Shown here: positions 22,728 to 35,954 of the stretch, piece after piece
Position numbering within the stretch: position 1 is the stretch's first letter
Layout of the letters: every line of letters starts with the position of its first letter
Source: Taenia hydatigena
Taxonomy: Eukaryota; Platyhelminthes; Cestoda; Cyclophyllidea; Taeniidae
DNA: 64,000 nt
Direction of reading: 5' to 3'
Assembly (NCBI GenBank): GCA_036345935.2
Contig: JADWOT020000009.1
Location: 944,287-1,008,286 of the forward strand
Made by a program: the position numbers and the translations under genes
Notes under the pieces: generated by a model
Seen by the model: only the letters and a program-made list of their open reading frames with translations
What the model was told of the DNA's origin: nothing
The model's database searches: none

Positions 22728-25700
22728 CTAGATGGTGCTGGCACTTCTGGCTGACTTATTGCTGAATGCCACACGAAAGCTTAACGTTTTGAAATCTCTG
22801 CCTGCTTCGCCTCTTCTTCCTCCTTCACCTTCTCCTTCGACATTCTTAGGACTCGGTGTATCGAATCGTTCCTCAAAAGCTTCACAGGAGAGCTGATCTT
22901 TGTCGCCAAGCTCCACACCTGGCTGCTCGAATTCCAAGCGACATCTAAGACCTCTCAATCGATTTGGGAGATCGGCTTGCACGCCGATGTCGTAAAGAGT
23001 AACTTTAGGAACCGGTTGTTCCAAGGGATAGACGCTCTGTGGGTCAATGTTTGCGTAGACATGCGGAGTTTGAGCGTAATCCTTTTCCATAATGTCCGTT
23101 GCTCCTTCATCTTTTTCCTGCTTTCCTCCTTCTACATCGAAATCCTGAGCGATAAACGATCTCCCAACCTGCATTTTCTTGCCGTATTTACGGATGATAT
23201 GCTCTTCAATTACTGGATGTTCCATCTCGGTCATCTTGCAACTCACACAGACACCATTCTGACAGGCGACAGTGTAGAGCAGTGGAGATCTTTGTGGCGA
23301 CTCACCCCCACGCCAACGCTGATGTCGGCGAAGTGTTGACGTTCCTGAAGGAGTGACATCTCCATCTGCAGAAGTCAATAACGCCGAGGTAGACAGGATT
23401 AAAGGAGTTCGATGCAACCTGGCTAAATCCGATTTCTTCATGTAGTTTATTCGATCTAGAGTTAGACTTTCATAGGGACGTTGAAGTCTCTCTGGTGAAG
23501 TGGGAGAAATGCGAGGCTTTATACGACTCGCCTCGTTGTCAGAGAATACAAATTCACCATCACCCGAAGCTTTAGCCTTCTTCTTACTTTGTGCATGACG
23601 GCGTATTAGGATGGGTAGAAAGCGATAGAATCGATCACGCTTTCGAGTCCTTGAGGGAGATCGCGTTTCTCGGCTGCCTTTATCAGTCTTTGAAGGTCGG
23701 GAAATCCATGAGACGCTGTGATCCCCATATCCGCCTGAGGAGTCCGGTGAATAAGAACAACCGATTTCAGCATCGAGGCCATCAAAAAGGAGAGTTTTGT
23801 GTCTTAATTTGGGGTGATATGCTCTCAGCGATTTTGTGGAATCAGAGGTTCTTGAAGAAGTCTTATTTGGTACTTTTGCATTAAATGGATCTGCGTAGAC
23901 GGGTGGCTGAGATTGGACCAGAGGTATTATACTTGCTTGGAGAGATTCTGTTGAGCCTTTTGACACATTGTCCGATTTTTCCGTCTCATACCAACTGAAA
24001 AAGATTAACTGGCTCACAGTGCAAATTCCAGCAAATGGGAAAAGTTTCAATAATTCTTGACACTACTCACTCCTTTTCAATCTCATCTTTTGCGATAATT
24101 TCTGGCGTTTCCGAGGAACAATAACGTTGATAACAGATAACCAGTTCCTAAGACATTAAAAATTTCCGTCAATTAGGTTAGACATTTGAAAAGGAATATA
24201 AAACCGTCAGTTTTGCGGGTTTTAATATGCTTCTCATCAGTAAAAACGGCTTCGCCTGGTAGCTGGCAGGAGGTATTATATCTGTATACCATCTTAATAT
24301 TGTGCTCTCAGCCACTTTCCTCCCGTTTCTAGATGAGTGAACCAAACGATGTGATTGCAGAGTTTCTGCTCCTACGAAAAAGACCCGATGTGGTCCCGTG
24401 ACCACAGGAGGTCCTCACAGCATTGTTTGAAGAAGAGGCAGCGTGCAGCAGAAGAACACGCCACTCAGGGATAAATGATGATCCAAGCACAGATGGACTT
24501 CAGGATACCATGTACCCTGCTAGGACAAATGCATTAAGCGTAACTTGATGCAAGTGAGCCCTGTTCTCATCGACATTGGTGAAAGTAGTGTATCGGCACC
24601 TGGAGCTGATCCCCAACGCCTTTTCATTGTCAAAATGTGTACTTTCTACTGAGCCACCGCAAACACAACATTGTGATAGAAAAAAAGGAGATGGGTAGAG
24701 CTAAGTTAATGTACTTTAAATAAAGGAATCAAAGTTCGCTTTCCAGCTAAAAGAGAATGGTTAAATGTTTTGGCAATCACTTTAATTAGCAGAAAAATTA
24801 ATTTGTCTCCATGAAAAGTTATCCTAATTGCTTGATTCATTCCAATGTGATTTCGTTTAAAAATGCTTTAGACTCCCCACTAGCTGCAAAAAATTTAACT
24901 TTTGTTTCCTTTGATCTTTTAATGTAACAACGAAAGGGTCTTCACAAATTTTACTTTATTTAGTGTAGAATACAAATAAACATTTGTACAATTTACCAGT
25001 TGCAAATTTTCTGGGAGCTTTTTTTAAAGAAAAGCCAGTTAAACTGCAAATTCAATTAAATTTAAGCAATTCAATTCTTATTTAATCACAAAACGGACAA
25101 ATGTTTGTTTTAGAAACGATTTCAGAGCACTTAACCTTTGTCAAAGTTAGTGCCAACCTGGCTTTTGAAAAGTTCCTACTAATTGTTAGCAAGTAGCAAG
25201 CATATTATACGTAACCTTCAAGTAGATACTAGAATATGCAACTGTTAAAATAGTTGTTTTGAGATTACAGGTTTTTTCTCTGACCCTCCAGAAAGTATCT
25301 GGCGAAGATAGGGACTCAAATGGGTAGCAGTTAGGCCGCAAATCGCATAGCATGGATTGTTTACAAAACACCGACAGTAAACCACTTGCTGGTAAAAGTT
25401 CAAAGGCGCGTGTTTTTTAATTTTCAACAAAAGGGCAATATTCTATTTTCTTTCTAGAATATATAGCATACGCTCTTATTTTTGCTTGCCAATCTGTCTA
25501 CTTATTGTAAAAAGTAGCACCGAGCTTATAACTGAAATACACATATTTTTGGAATTTAATGCTGCAAAAATTGTCAGAAAATTTTTGACAATTACCTCGA
25601 ATACATCGATGGCTTGAACAAGAGCATCCAAAGCGTTGACATCAACATTCATGTATTCACCTATTATTTGGGAGGATTGCGAAGAATAAAGGACAATTTA

Positions 25701-28700
25701 GTAGACAATAAATGACCCAGGAAACTACATTATTTTGCGTACTACCTCGACTACCACGTCTTGATTTCATGTCGTCGAGGAGATGCGTCAAGCTCTCCGA
25801 CCCCACCTCGTGGGTGTGCTCAAAAATCTTGGTGAATTCCGACACCTTTTCCAGCGCCTTATCTAACCGTGTTAGCTCCTCTGCACCCAATACCGTCTGA
25901 ATAGTCAAATCAATACTTTAGACTGTTTTAAGTAAAAGAAGATAAGATTAATAGTTTGTCTTTACTTGCGAGTCGCTGAGAGCGCTCTTGAGCAGTAAGG
26001 TGCTCATTTCTCGCAGAATTTGATCAAACCTTGAACAAGTCTTTTCCCACACCCTAAAGAGGTGTTTTCGCAGGCTAAAAGGCAAATGAGGAATTAAATC
26101 TTTTTGATTGTTTCCAACGCGTAGGCCTTATTATATGCTTGGGAATCGCTGATTAGGAGCAAAATTTTTGCTGTCAAATCAAATGGGTCGAAGCCACCAA
26201 AATACGCCAAATGACCCGATTTTTCCTTTAATTTTTTTAGGTGAAGCTCCCTGTACTGACTAGTTGAAACTCTCAAAAGAGACACTCTTGATACATTTTA
26301 GTCTCTGAGCACAGAGCCTTTCCATTGCGCTCTCTTTTTCTAAGCTAAATTATATGGGTGCGATCCATGCTCGTCTATTTCAAGCCGCAGAAACTTAAGA
26401 CTTGGAGAGGGCTCGCTGTGTGGAACAGGCCTTACTGTTCAAAAATAATTCCAGTGATAAATCACTCCGGGCTGGCTGCATCGTGTTGAGAAAGGCTCAC
26501 CATTCTTCGTCGAGAACACTTTGTACTTATATGCAGTGCTGTGGGCGTAATGACTTTCTGACGCCTAACTCAAAAACAAAGGGAAGATTTCTGGTAAAGG
26601 TAAAGCAGATAGATGTCACCGCCATGATTTATCATATGATAGTAAGCATCCATTAATAACATCCCTTCTCATTTCCTCACTTCGCTTTACTGTGAAAAGT
26701 GATGGCTATTCCACTGTACATTTAAGGAAGAAAGCGCACAGGTGGTCACTTTCACACGCCTTATTCATTACCTGATTCCTTTCAAGAGGTTGTTCATCAC
26801 ACCTGCCAAAGACTCCTTCACAGGCGTCAAAAAGGCACCAATTCTTTGTACAAAGAACACTCGAGACTTATCTGTCAAGTAAGTGCAAAGGTTGGGTAGG
26901 TCACCGTAAGGAAAATTTTGCGTTAGGTGCTTCTTTTAGACCGTTAGTGCTTCTGCCTCCATTTATCTTAGAGAATCAAATTTTGGATTTTGTTGCTACT
27001 TTTTCATTTTCAACATGAAACAATAACTCACTCTTGGACCATTCCTATATTATTTAGTCCTTGTGGCACCGCTGATGCCGATTGACTCCGTCTAACTTTC
27101 GCCTTCCTTCTCACCACCTCATCACCAGTTGTGACCCTTTCTGGTGATGTTTCAGGCGAGTCCAACCACACAAAGGCGGCGGGAACAGAAGCAATCACCA
27201 GTCCTTCCGGTTCCTTGCCCTTTGATAGATCAACTAGGAACCATTCTCTATGCATCATGTCGGCTGGACGATTAGCACGCACGTGGACACGTGTGCCTGC
27301 GCGAAGGAGGCGTTCAACTTTTCCATTGGCGGATGATAGAGAAATGGAGGCCAGTAGTACCCCACTGTGGAGACCATGCAGCAGGGGCATTCGACGATGA
27401 AGGGGACTCACGATAGTCAGCTGTTGGTTGAGCTTTTGCCAGGTCATGAAGGCCTCTACCAGAGACTCCTGATATGTGAATTTCGTGGTGGATAAAAGAG
27501 CATTTTTCGGTGAAAGCCCTTTTTATTTACATTTCCACTAATTAAATTAATTAAAAAGGAATAGTTATTTAGTTAGCATTTTGGCGGTTAAAGTATGCAT
27601 TCATTAATGCTTGCATTCACTTCTTAGGGTTGTCCGAAAAAGTTCAAATTTACAGGTGAATACGGTTTTCTTGGTGCGGAAAAATGTGTGTTTGAAATCG
27701 GTGGCTTTTCTTGGTGTCACGTAATTACAGGTATGAAAAAATGGGGAGAAGGAACTGGCACATCAATGGAGAAGAGAGTGGAGCAAGATAGAGCCAAACA
27801 CACGTCTAATTGGGAAGGAGGAACAGGTTATGGTGACATTTGTCGCAACGTATGGAGTGCTTTCATAGCGCAGTAAATGCGGGTCCTTTTTCACTGTACG
27901 TTCCCGATTTTTACGAAAAAAGCCCGAGCGTTTACTTCCCCTTTGACTTTTTCCCCATGAAAGGCATTTTGTGACATGAGTGGATACTTAATGACCTCTC
28001 TGTGGTATTGCAGAGGTCATAAGTAATTCAAACCTCAGAGGAAATAGTGGACATTATTTTTGTGGATAAGTCTGAAATCATGGAAGTGCTGTGACTCACT
28101 AAGGACTGCTGGATTTCTGTGAAGAAATCGCTAATAACTGCCTCCGTGACCGCCTGATTGGTGGTCAGACCTTCCACGTGGGCCTCCAGCTCATTTAATT
28201 GCCGAGTAAGGTTTTCGAGTTCCAAGTGGAACTAAAAGCGACAGACAATGAAAGTCCCTTTTTTGCCTCACAAAAAACAAGTGACAAATATTTTTGTAAT
28301 TTTCAGACTTCGCGTAACTTGCTAAGCGCATTTGATAGCAATTTATTTGAAAGGCCCACTTTTAGAGAAGAGGATCTTTCCAAACAAAAAATCCTTCCAA
28401 AAATAAGTTGAACTTTTGTTTAGGAGATAAAGAGCTAAATTTGTCCAGCTTCGCTCTTTCCACCCATAAAAATAGCTTTTTTCTGGCCTTCATATCAAAG
28501 TATAATCGAATTTATGAAACCTGCCGGGCATTACCAGATGATAGCGCTTGGCATGTTTGACATGAGTCTGCAGCATGTGGCCTAAATGTGTTACATGCTC
28601 CCAGGAGTTGTCTGCCTCTTCGGTGAGTTGCTAAAAATCAAAAGTGAATGTTTATTTTGGTTATTTTTAAGAAGCTATCCTATTTGAACAACGCAGAACA

Positions 28701-29686
28701 CGTTTTAGGGTTTACCGTCGAGTCAAGCGCTTCTCGATTGATGGTTCGGCAGTCGTGGGACAAACGAAGGGAGGTTTGGACCACCTTGTCTGCTAAATGC
28801 TGATACAGAAGCAGGAATAATCGCATCATCATATTCAAAATTGTACTGTTTCGCTACTTAGAATTCGTCACAATCCTTCTTCACATCTTTTTTTCAGCGA
28901 TAAAAGACCCACAACTTACAACAAAGTCCCGCTCCAGGCGACTTATCCCACGAAGGTAGTCCAGACTCTCGATATTATTTTCAATGCGTTTCTAGAATCC
29001 GTAGTCAGGAAAAAAACGAAAAAAAAACAGCTTCAGCATTCTCTTGTACAGTTATCTCTTGAACACATCACCCAGTTTGTTTGAAAAGTGGACCAACTTT
29101 AAATCTATTAACTAATGCATTTCCAAAAACAATTTTTAGATTACTTGGGTGTCATGTAATATCTTTTTTGGATCCTCACTATCCTAAAATAAAAAAATAT
29201 TATTTGACAACCAATACGGGTATTATTGACTTTATAAAGGGCAATGATTGGAATCACATGCAAACCTGTTCACTGGGGCGACTTTGACCGAGCATGTGTC
29301 GAAGAAACGATTCTCGCCGATTGGATTGGTGAAAGAGGTGGATATTGTCCTCCAAGTCACCATTCCCCTCCATTGGCACCTGTCAAGCATCAACTTATAT
29401 GATTGCTCATCAAGGAACACAAACAGTCACCCCTTTTTGTTTAGTAAAATCTGCCCAGGACTCACCTTCATTAAGTTTGCTGACAGATGTACTAAGTCTA
29501 TGTAGGAAAGGAGGAAGTGAAGAGGAAGAGTTGGGAAACGAGAGGAAGATGGGAAGAGGAGGGAGAAAAACAGGCTTCGCACAAGTAATTCGTTCATTTA
29601 CCATCACATAATATTGACTTACCGACTTCAACTGCACAGTGTGTACACACACGCAACAAACAGGTTAGGCGTGAAAAGTCATGCTG
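22728..29686 (-). CDS. Spectrin-repeat / plakin-like protein with SH3-like segment and low-complexity tail
   Basis: Large cytoskeletal-type protein. Exons on minus: 29686-29623, 29497-29466, 29379-29266, 28991-28920, 28799-28716, 28630-28535, 28231-28034, 27468-27032, 26871-26772, 26053-25966, 25896-25746, 25660-25596, 24147-24071, 23994-22728. All junction phases match except after 27032, where a microexon is probably unread. The first seven exons encode amphipathic helices of spectrin-repeat style (for example NSWEHVTHLGHML and FHLELENLTRQLNELEAH). The 437-nt exon starts with a helix, then an SH3-like stretch (GTRVHVRANRPADMMHREWF, later VIASVPAAFVWL), as in plakins where an SH3 sits inside a spectrin repeat. 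More helices follow, then a 422-residue tail rich in Ser, Arg, Pro and Lys with no domain I recognise. Likely a linker or scaffold. Further 5' exons probably exist upstream. The family call is tentative; the gene model is stronger. Confidence 0.7.
24148..25595. other. 1.4-kb intron of the spectrin-like gene
   Basis: Lies between phase-0 exons 25660-25596 and 24147-24071. AT-rich, no exon recognised. The long gap leaves some chance that the C-terminal tail exons belong to a separate gene, though the phases fit. Confidence 0.5.
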
Positions 29687-32600
29687 CTAAAATAGCCGTC
29701 GCCAGCGACCCGACCTAGAAGCCTAGTCGAATCGGTGATCGCGAATATGGTGCATGCACAACTCATTCGTTAGCCTAGCCCCACTGCCAAGCAATGCGCG
29801 CCTATGTAGGTGTGGTTGTGTGCTGACTACCTCTCTCTCTCTCTCTCTAGCTGTGCGTGTGTGTGTGTATGCAAATTCGCCGACCACCTCAGCGGGCAGT
29901 AGCATGGTGGAGCACAAGTCCACACCTACCTCACCGTAAATCAAACGTTCTCGACTTAATATTGTTCATCAATCTTGAGGATTGGTGCCTTTTGGTGAGG
30001 TGTCGATTAATGAGCCATCAATGGGAGGTTAAAAAGCTATTTAATTGCCACTTTTGAGGAATTTCCTTTAATCCACTTTCGGTGCATCCAATTAGGTCGC
30101 CTCTAAATAAAGCCACAGTCTTGGATAAAATTAATGTGGATAGACAATACTTTACAAGTAGTGCGACGTTAATTGGAATCGTCTAATCAATCGATTTTTC
30201 GGTTTTGGCGAGCTGGAAGCACAAAACAGAGTGAAAGTCAATAAAGCGGACAATTATTTATCAATAAAGTGGCACAGCCACAGCATAAAATTATAGCAAC
30301 AATTTGCTATAAGCATATGTTTTTAGAAAATTTTGTGTTTCTTTGAGGGAAGCATTGTCAATGCTTAAAGCGTTTCCACAAAGTGTATACGTCTAACCCA
30401 TTATGAAACACCTTTGAAGCACGCACACCATACATGGATTGGTTAGATATCCGGTTGGTGGAGTAAATGAGGACGAGTTTCCCTCTTTCTTGTTTCGATT
30501 GCTGATTGGTGGATATCGAACTCTACCAGCAGGGACATCTAAATAGAAGCCACGTGGTTGTCAAGTCGCATCACTCAATTATAACTTATAGACGAATTGG
30601 AGTTAAGATTAGCTGCTGCAGCAAAAAATCGGCCCAAATTTTTCTCATTTTCGAGGCGTTTTATCTTTGTAAGTGGGAAAAGGCAATAGCAACCACAGTT
30701 TCTATCCCAACTTTAGTTTCCAAATGTCTACTTTGGGTGCGATCCTGTGACTTTTCCGTGCTAAGCAGGAGTGGTAATCGAAACATGGACCATGACGATT
30801 GAGGCGATTCACACATTCACACGGTAGAGATGATCGATGGATTGGAAGACCTCTGTCATAATCGTTTGGAGTTTTGGTAGATAAAGAAAAATATAACTTT
30901 GCGAAGTGCACAATGCATCCAACTATGAAAAAAGTAAAAAAAAGTTATTTTTTGCATTTCGTAGACGCAGAAAAGAAAACAGCTACTTTTAAAACTTGCA
31001 GAGACAGCTGTCACCTGAAAATGAAGCGGTATTCGGCAGTGCCCATGCCCAAAGTAATTTAGGTAAGTAGACAATCGAAGATGGTGACTTTTGACTGGTG
31101 ACCGACAAACAGTTAAAGTCTATTTCAACGACAATTCTGACAAGCAATTTCTGCGTTGTGTGCTTAACGTTAATCTACAAGAACGACATTGATTTATCAC
31201 CTAACCTGCTTCAATTAATCACCACTTCTTCCTTAAGAGGGAAAAAATAAGCTTTTTGGTAAATAAGCAAATTTGATAAGTACCATCCACGGATTAAAAG
31301 TGTCATACACTTTGGTACAGTGTCAGGTGGTAGGAGAAGTTTATGCGGTTTTCCGTATGACTCGTTGCAACAACTTGATGTAAGGGTACACCAAAAAGGG
31401 TATTTGTGCATTCATCTGCCATCTGTAGAGTAGTCTTCTGCACTCCTTCCACTATTTTCCGCCCCTCGTTCAGCCTCTAAGATCAACTTCCCTATGCCGG
31501 TTAAAAAACTCGACCTGCTTCGAGTTTGACTCGGTTTCAAGGCTGTAGAAGGCACATAGTTTAAGAAAGTGCGCTGTGTGACAGTTTCGTACACTACCAG
31601 GTATATCACTTAGAGAATTACTTCCAGTCCTGAGCATACTTAGGGAATTACCTGTCTCCACTGGCACATGACTAAATTAACGCGAGCGCTGGAGCGCTTC
31701 GGTCGCATTCAAAATTACCTAAGGAGGGAAGGTCGTGAGGAAGGCCGACCAAAATGGGTTTCAATAACATAAATATGTAGATAACAATAGGGCATTAAGA
31801 CAGTCACTTTGTACTTCAGATCTCCTTAAAAGAAGTCCTCCACTACCTTCCTAAGGGAGCTGCACTCCATCTCTGAAAAAATCTTACGTGTGTTTGCGCG
31901 GCGAAGTGTGGACGCAGGTGTTAGCAAAGAACCTTCTCGCCTCCTGAGTAAGAACTGTAAGGATCGCTTCTTTTTTAGAGGCAAGGAAAGACTTTGTGAA
32001 ATAGAAGTTAGAAGATTAGTGCAGTTTCACCTCATCCGCACTGTTTGCACATTTTTTAGTGTCGAACAAGCGCTTAGAGGGTAGCAAAGGCAGGTGGAAG
32101 TGAACCGAAGGTTCTTGAGGCAGATTTTTGGCTGTCGGATGCCAAACCACCGGAGCTGTGTTAAACCTATTTCTTATCATGCTGAAAAAGGATGAGAAGT
32201 TGGAGAGATGCTTCTTTTCATAAATGAAGAAAAAAACCAAGTTCTTCTATTACCATTTTAATACTTAAAGTATTCTTAACAAAATAACAAAAAAAATATT
32301 AATTTGTCATGTTTGTGCTAATTTTCGCCTCGAACTTTGTTATCCCTCTCTAACATAACCCTAAAATTCGGCACCGTGAACAACGACTAATGCAATATTT
32401 ACAGGTCAACGGCTGAACTAGTTGAACCTAAGTGAACTCTGTCCATTAAGTTCATATGTTTTCAATTATTATCTCCTTTTGACAGGCATGATGCCTTCCA
32501 ACTGTTAATTCTTTGCGAGTCGAGTCGTAATCTGCAATTTTCCAGCATCGTGACCTTTAAAAGTTACCGCAATTTGACAATGCAGCATTCCGTCAAGGGA

Positions 32601-34881
32601 AATTCGTTTGAAAGGGCAAAATCGTGACATCTCCAAGTCCTTTTCAAAGTCGAAAGAGGTCGTACTAGCAACGTGACGAGGGACTGAGGATATGCCGCCG
32701 AGTGGACGTGCAATCCGAGGAGACTTAAGTGCTCGCGTGATCAATCGCAGAGTTAAGCAAACTATCAAAGGTTTGAAAGTATTTATTAAAGTAAATTAGC
32801 ATAATAGTGCTTCTTAGAGCATGGGAACTTGACGAGACAAGCGACAAGCCCCTCTAACCTCTGACATACAAATTAATGGGTTGTTCTAGAGTTATTTTAC
32901 TTATTTACAAAATGAAAGCATGGCTAATTACTCACCAAACTAGGTGTCATCTCTATCACTTGACAGTAATCAATCGGAAATCGATTGCACTGTGGGCTTT
33001 TTATGCGTCCGCGATGGATTTGCCCCAAAGCAAAGCCAAAGGCTTTTATTCTGCATCACATGCTCAGAAAATTGAAAGCAAGGCAACAAAATTTGCAAAA
33101 AATGCCTAAAAACCGATCGATAAAACCGTCGATAAATATCGATCGTGTGAATCCTTTGTTGCTTGATAAGTAATTGCATTTGGCATTAAAAATGAAGTTT
33201 TTAGAGTTCCTAGAAAGAAAGGGAGAAATATCTTCACAAGAGTGAAAAAGTGCGGCCAATTTGTTTGCCTAAATAAAACAAATTTTTACTGCAAATGTGA
33301 GGTTGTGTGTGTGCATGTGTTTCGAATTTCACCTGGAAAATGAGGAAGGAAGGATATCTGTTGGAAATATGAGAATGTGAAATGGGCTCTGACGGAATGC
33401 AGATCCTAACAACGCAATGCGGCCCTGAAAAGTTAGGTGACAGTGCTTTTGGAGAACCATCATTCGACAGTTGTGCACCAAAACAATGTTACTTTGGTTT
33501 TTGACTCCAAAAAAAAAACCAAATAGAAAAGGGAAGTGAGCCCCGCATGTGTGCATTAAAAAAGTTGATGAAAGGTGCCGCCTTAAAAGCCTTACTGACA
33601 GCAAGCACTGCTGAAAGTCAATGAAGGCGGTCTAGCAGAGCGAACTTTAGGCATTCGACTCTTCCACAGAGCTGGTAGACCTCCTCAGATTCAAAGCCTG
33701 TTGCTTACCGCTCAGTGCTAAGCAGCCGGCAAAACCAAATGAAGCTAAAGCAAAAAAGCATTGAAATGTAGGTGTTGTATGTGTTTAACTCGAGTCACTT
33801 GTCCACTTATGAAGAAGTCGGCGTTTCTAATTAAAGTTACAATGCATACTACTTTTGGAGTGAGAGGGTGGGTCACAACAACCATCTAAGTAGTAAGCGA
33901 GAATTGCTAGTTTTCTTAAAAACTACACCCGAAATAACGCCAAAGTGACGGGTCAAATTATTCTTTGTATGTGCAAACAACTCCTAGTTGATACATTTGT
34001 TCGAGGTGTTTTCCGAAACCTCAAATAAACTTAATCTGCAGAGAAGTAATTAAATCCTAAAATTCGCCTGGAAGTTTTTGGAGCAAAAACGATTTTGTTA
34101 GCTTTGTCCAAGCAGTAAAATCTCAGAATAAAAGGATGATTGGGATATGGCCTTGAGGTAGCTAACAAAAAATCAAGTAAAGCTACGCTGTCGATTGCAC
34201 TTATTTTTCTGCTATTTAATTAATTCGCGAAGAAAACAAAGATAATAACAAAATGCTTCATGAAAATACCGTTGCGCTTTAAATAATCGTCCATTGTTCT
34301 GTTTTCGTGTTAAAGAAAAGGTCATGAAATCAGAGTTTATTGTGCAGCATTCCTTTAATGCCATTTTCGTTAAGCTGCGGAATCTTAGAGGCTACGATTC
34401 GCACCCTAACACCCATTCCCACAATGCTTCTGTTTTGTGACACGATACAGATTCAATTAAGTCTTTTTTCCGTTGCATGTACTGTTTCTTGTGCGGCATG
34501 TATTTGCTAGGCATGCGTGACATTTGTGACCTTTCCTTGTTTAAAAACTGATGAATTTTCATCAATCGGAATTGCTGTTAATAAAAGACATTTTAAGGGG
34601 GAATGAGAACACGCAAAACACGATCATGCAAATTGCACTGGATGAAGAACTGTTCAAAATTGTGTCGCCATCAGCCTTAGAACCTTGAGTGTATTTCATC
34701 ATGAAAGAAGAGACACGCGCTACTCTTGCAACCACACAAATTAGTCGCTCGTGAATCCAGCATCTCTGTGGAATTTTTGTACTAGATTTAACACTGAAGA
34801 TGCGACTTATGTTAATTTTTTTTTAAATCCTGGTTTTGTCAAAAAGTCGCTTAAAGTCTCCGCCATTGCACTTCCTCGGAT
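29687..34881. other. Gene-poor region upstream of the spectrin-like gene
   Basis: No exon could be supported over about 5 kb. It may hold more 5' exons of the spectrin-like gene, since its first placed exon starts in phase 0 after an acceptor and has no convincing start codon. A CT microsatellite sits near 29830. An 87-codon open frame at 32505-32768 (minus) has no recognisable domain or splice partner. Confidence 0.5.
29831..29849. repeat. (CT)n microsatellite
   Basis: About nine CT units, followed shortly by a short (GT)n run. Confidence 0.85.
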
Positions 34882-34962
34882 AGCCTGACCTCTGGGCCAT
34901 ATCAATAGTACCAATTCTTTTTTTGCCTTCTCTTGCCTTCAGGGGAGTCTCGCAACGCTACA
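34882..34962 (+). repeat. 5'-truncated TRIM LTR
   Basis: Plus-oriented fragment: it keeps the CTGACCTCTGGGCCAT core, the TTGCCTTC repeat block and the terminal CGCTACA of the LTR, but lacks the first 100 bases. It lies 158 bases left of the complete element and in opposite orientation. Confidence 0.7.
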
Positions 34963-35120
34963 TATATTCTGCTAAGTACTAGGTGTTCTTCCCCTTCGGA
35001 AAACTTTTGAGATTCCACACTACTAAGGTTGTCATTTTTAAATTAACTTTCGAAAAACACTGAAAATCTCTGAAACAATTTCTCACTAAGAACATTTTAA
35101 AGGATTCCTTAGAGAGATAA

Positions 35121-35287
35121 TGTACCGCCCCAGGCTCCCTTGAAGGCGAAAGGAGACAGAATACTGGGGTAGAATGCATATATTCAACGGAGAGAGGGAA
35201 GTGAGTTGTTGGCATGGCAGCTAGGGCAATATAGACACCTCTGTGACTCTGACTGAAACCGATAGTCCAAACAAACAAAGCATTACA
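35121..35287 (-). repeat. 3' LTR of the TRIM element
   Basis: On minus it begins TGTAATGC right after the purine tract and ends at the GATAA duplication. It lacks about 17 bases present in the other LTR around the CTGGCC core. Confidence 0.85.
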
Positions 35288-35768
35288 TCTCCCTTCTCCT
35301 CTTTCCAGCATCATCCCCGACGCTCCCCATGGTAGATCTCTCGCGTCTGCCATCACAATGTAATCAGTGCTGCAAGAACCACCCACGAGCTAACCATGCC
35401 AGTCGCTGACATTCGACGTGATTGAGGCGATGCTTGACACCAATGTCAGTAAACCCTCTTGGCAGTTCGATTTGACTTGGGGTATCGTCCGGCTCCTTAA
35501 GCAAGTATATTATGGGTAATCTCCGGAACGAAAGCATTCCAGGTGGTCCATGGCTAGTGTCCCTTCAGTTGTTAATAGCTTTCCTGTGGAACACGGAGAT
35601 GGAGTAGATGCCGAAGGCGGACGTCGTTCTTAGCCCTTCTGCTATGGAAGGTCAGAGGTACTCCCATCGCAGCACACGCACTTCTTTCACACCGCTGCAA
35701 TATGCTGCAAGCCGTAGGTATCGGGATAGAAACCCTATGGAGTCGGGTCCGCTTTCTGCTGCCACCAA

Positions 35769-35954
35769 TGCAGCGCCCCAGGACTCCCTTGAAGGCAAAA
35801 AAGGCAGAATACTGGGGTAGGATATACACATTTTTAACAGAGAGGGAAAAATGAGCTGCTAGCATGACCTGAAGGCCGGCATACGTAGCCAGAGCAATAT
35901 AGCCACCTCTGTGTCCGTGACCGAAACCGGTAGTCCAAACAAACAAAGTATTAC
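35769..35954 (-). repeat. 5' LTR of the TRIM element
   Basis: 186 bp, TGTAATAC to GCGCTGCA on minus. Similar in length to the LTRs near 49 kb (184-186 bp). Confidence 0.85.

Larger units (their letters stand above)
35121..35954 (-). mobile_element. Complete TRIM-type LTR retrotransposon
   Basis: Short non-coding LTR element of 834 bp, read on minus. 5' LTR 35954-35769 (186 bp) and 3' LTR 35287-35121 (167 bp). Both start TGTAAT and end in CA. The 3' LTR has lost a short block. A 5-bp target duplication GATAA flanks it (35116-35120 and 35955-35959). Just inside the 5' LTR is TTGGTGGCAGCAG, a plausible tRNA primer-binding site. Just before the 3' LTR is the purine tract GGAAAGAGGAGAAGGGAGA (35306-35288). 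The 481-bp interior has no gag or pol frame, so the element depends on another retrotransposon for movement. Open frames across it are chance readings. Confidence 0.88.

Noticed and set aside
23591..23884. 97-codon open frame on plus
   Set aside because: Opposite-strand shadow of the long minus-strand tail exon.
32505..32768. 87-codon open frame on minus with ordered-looking composition
   Set aside because: No domain, no good acceptor and donor with matching phase, and no neighbour exon.
34979..35386. Open frame of 135 codons on minus
   Set aside because: It runs through the TRIM 3' LTR and interior and has no domain; related frames appear in every TRIM copy.
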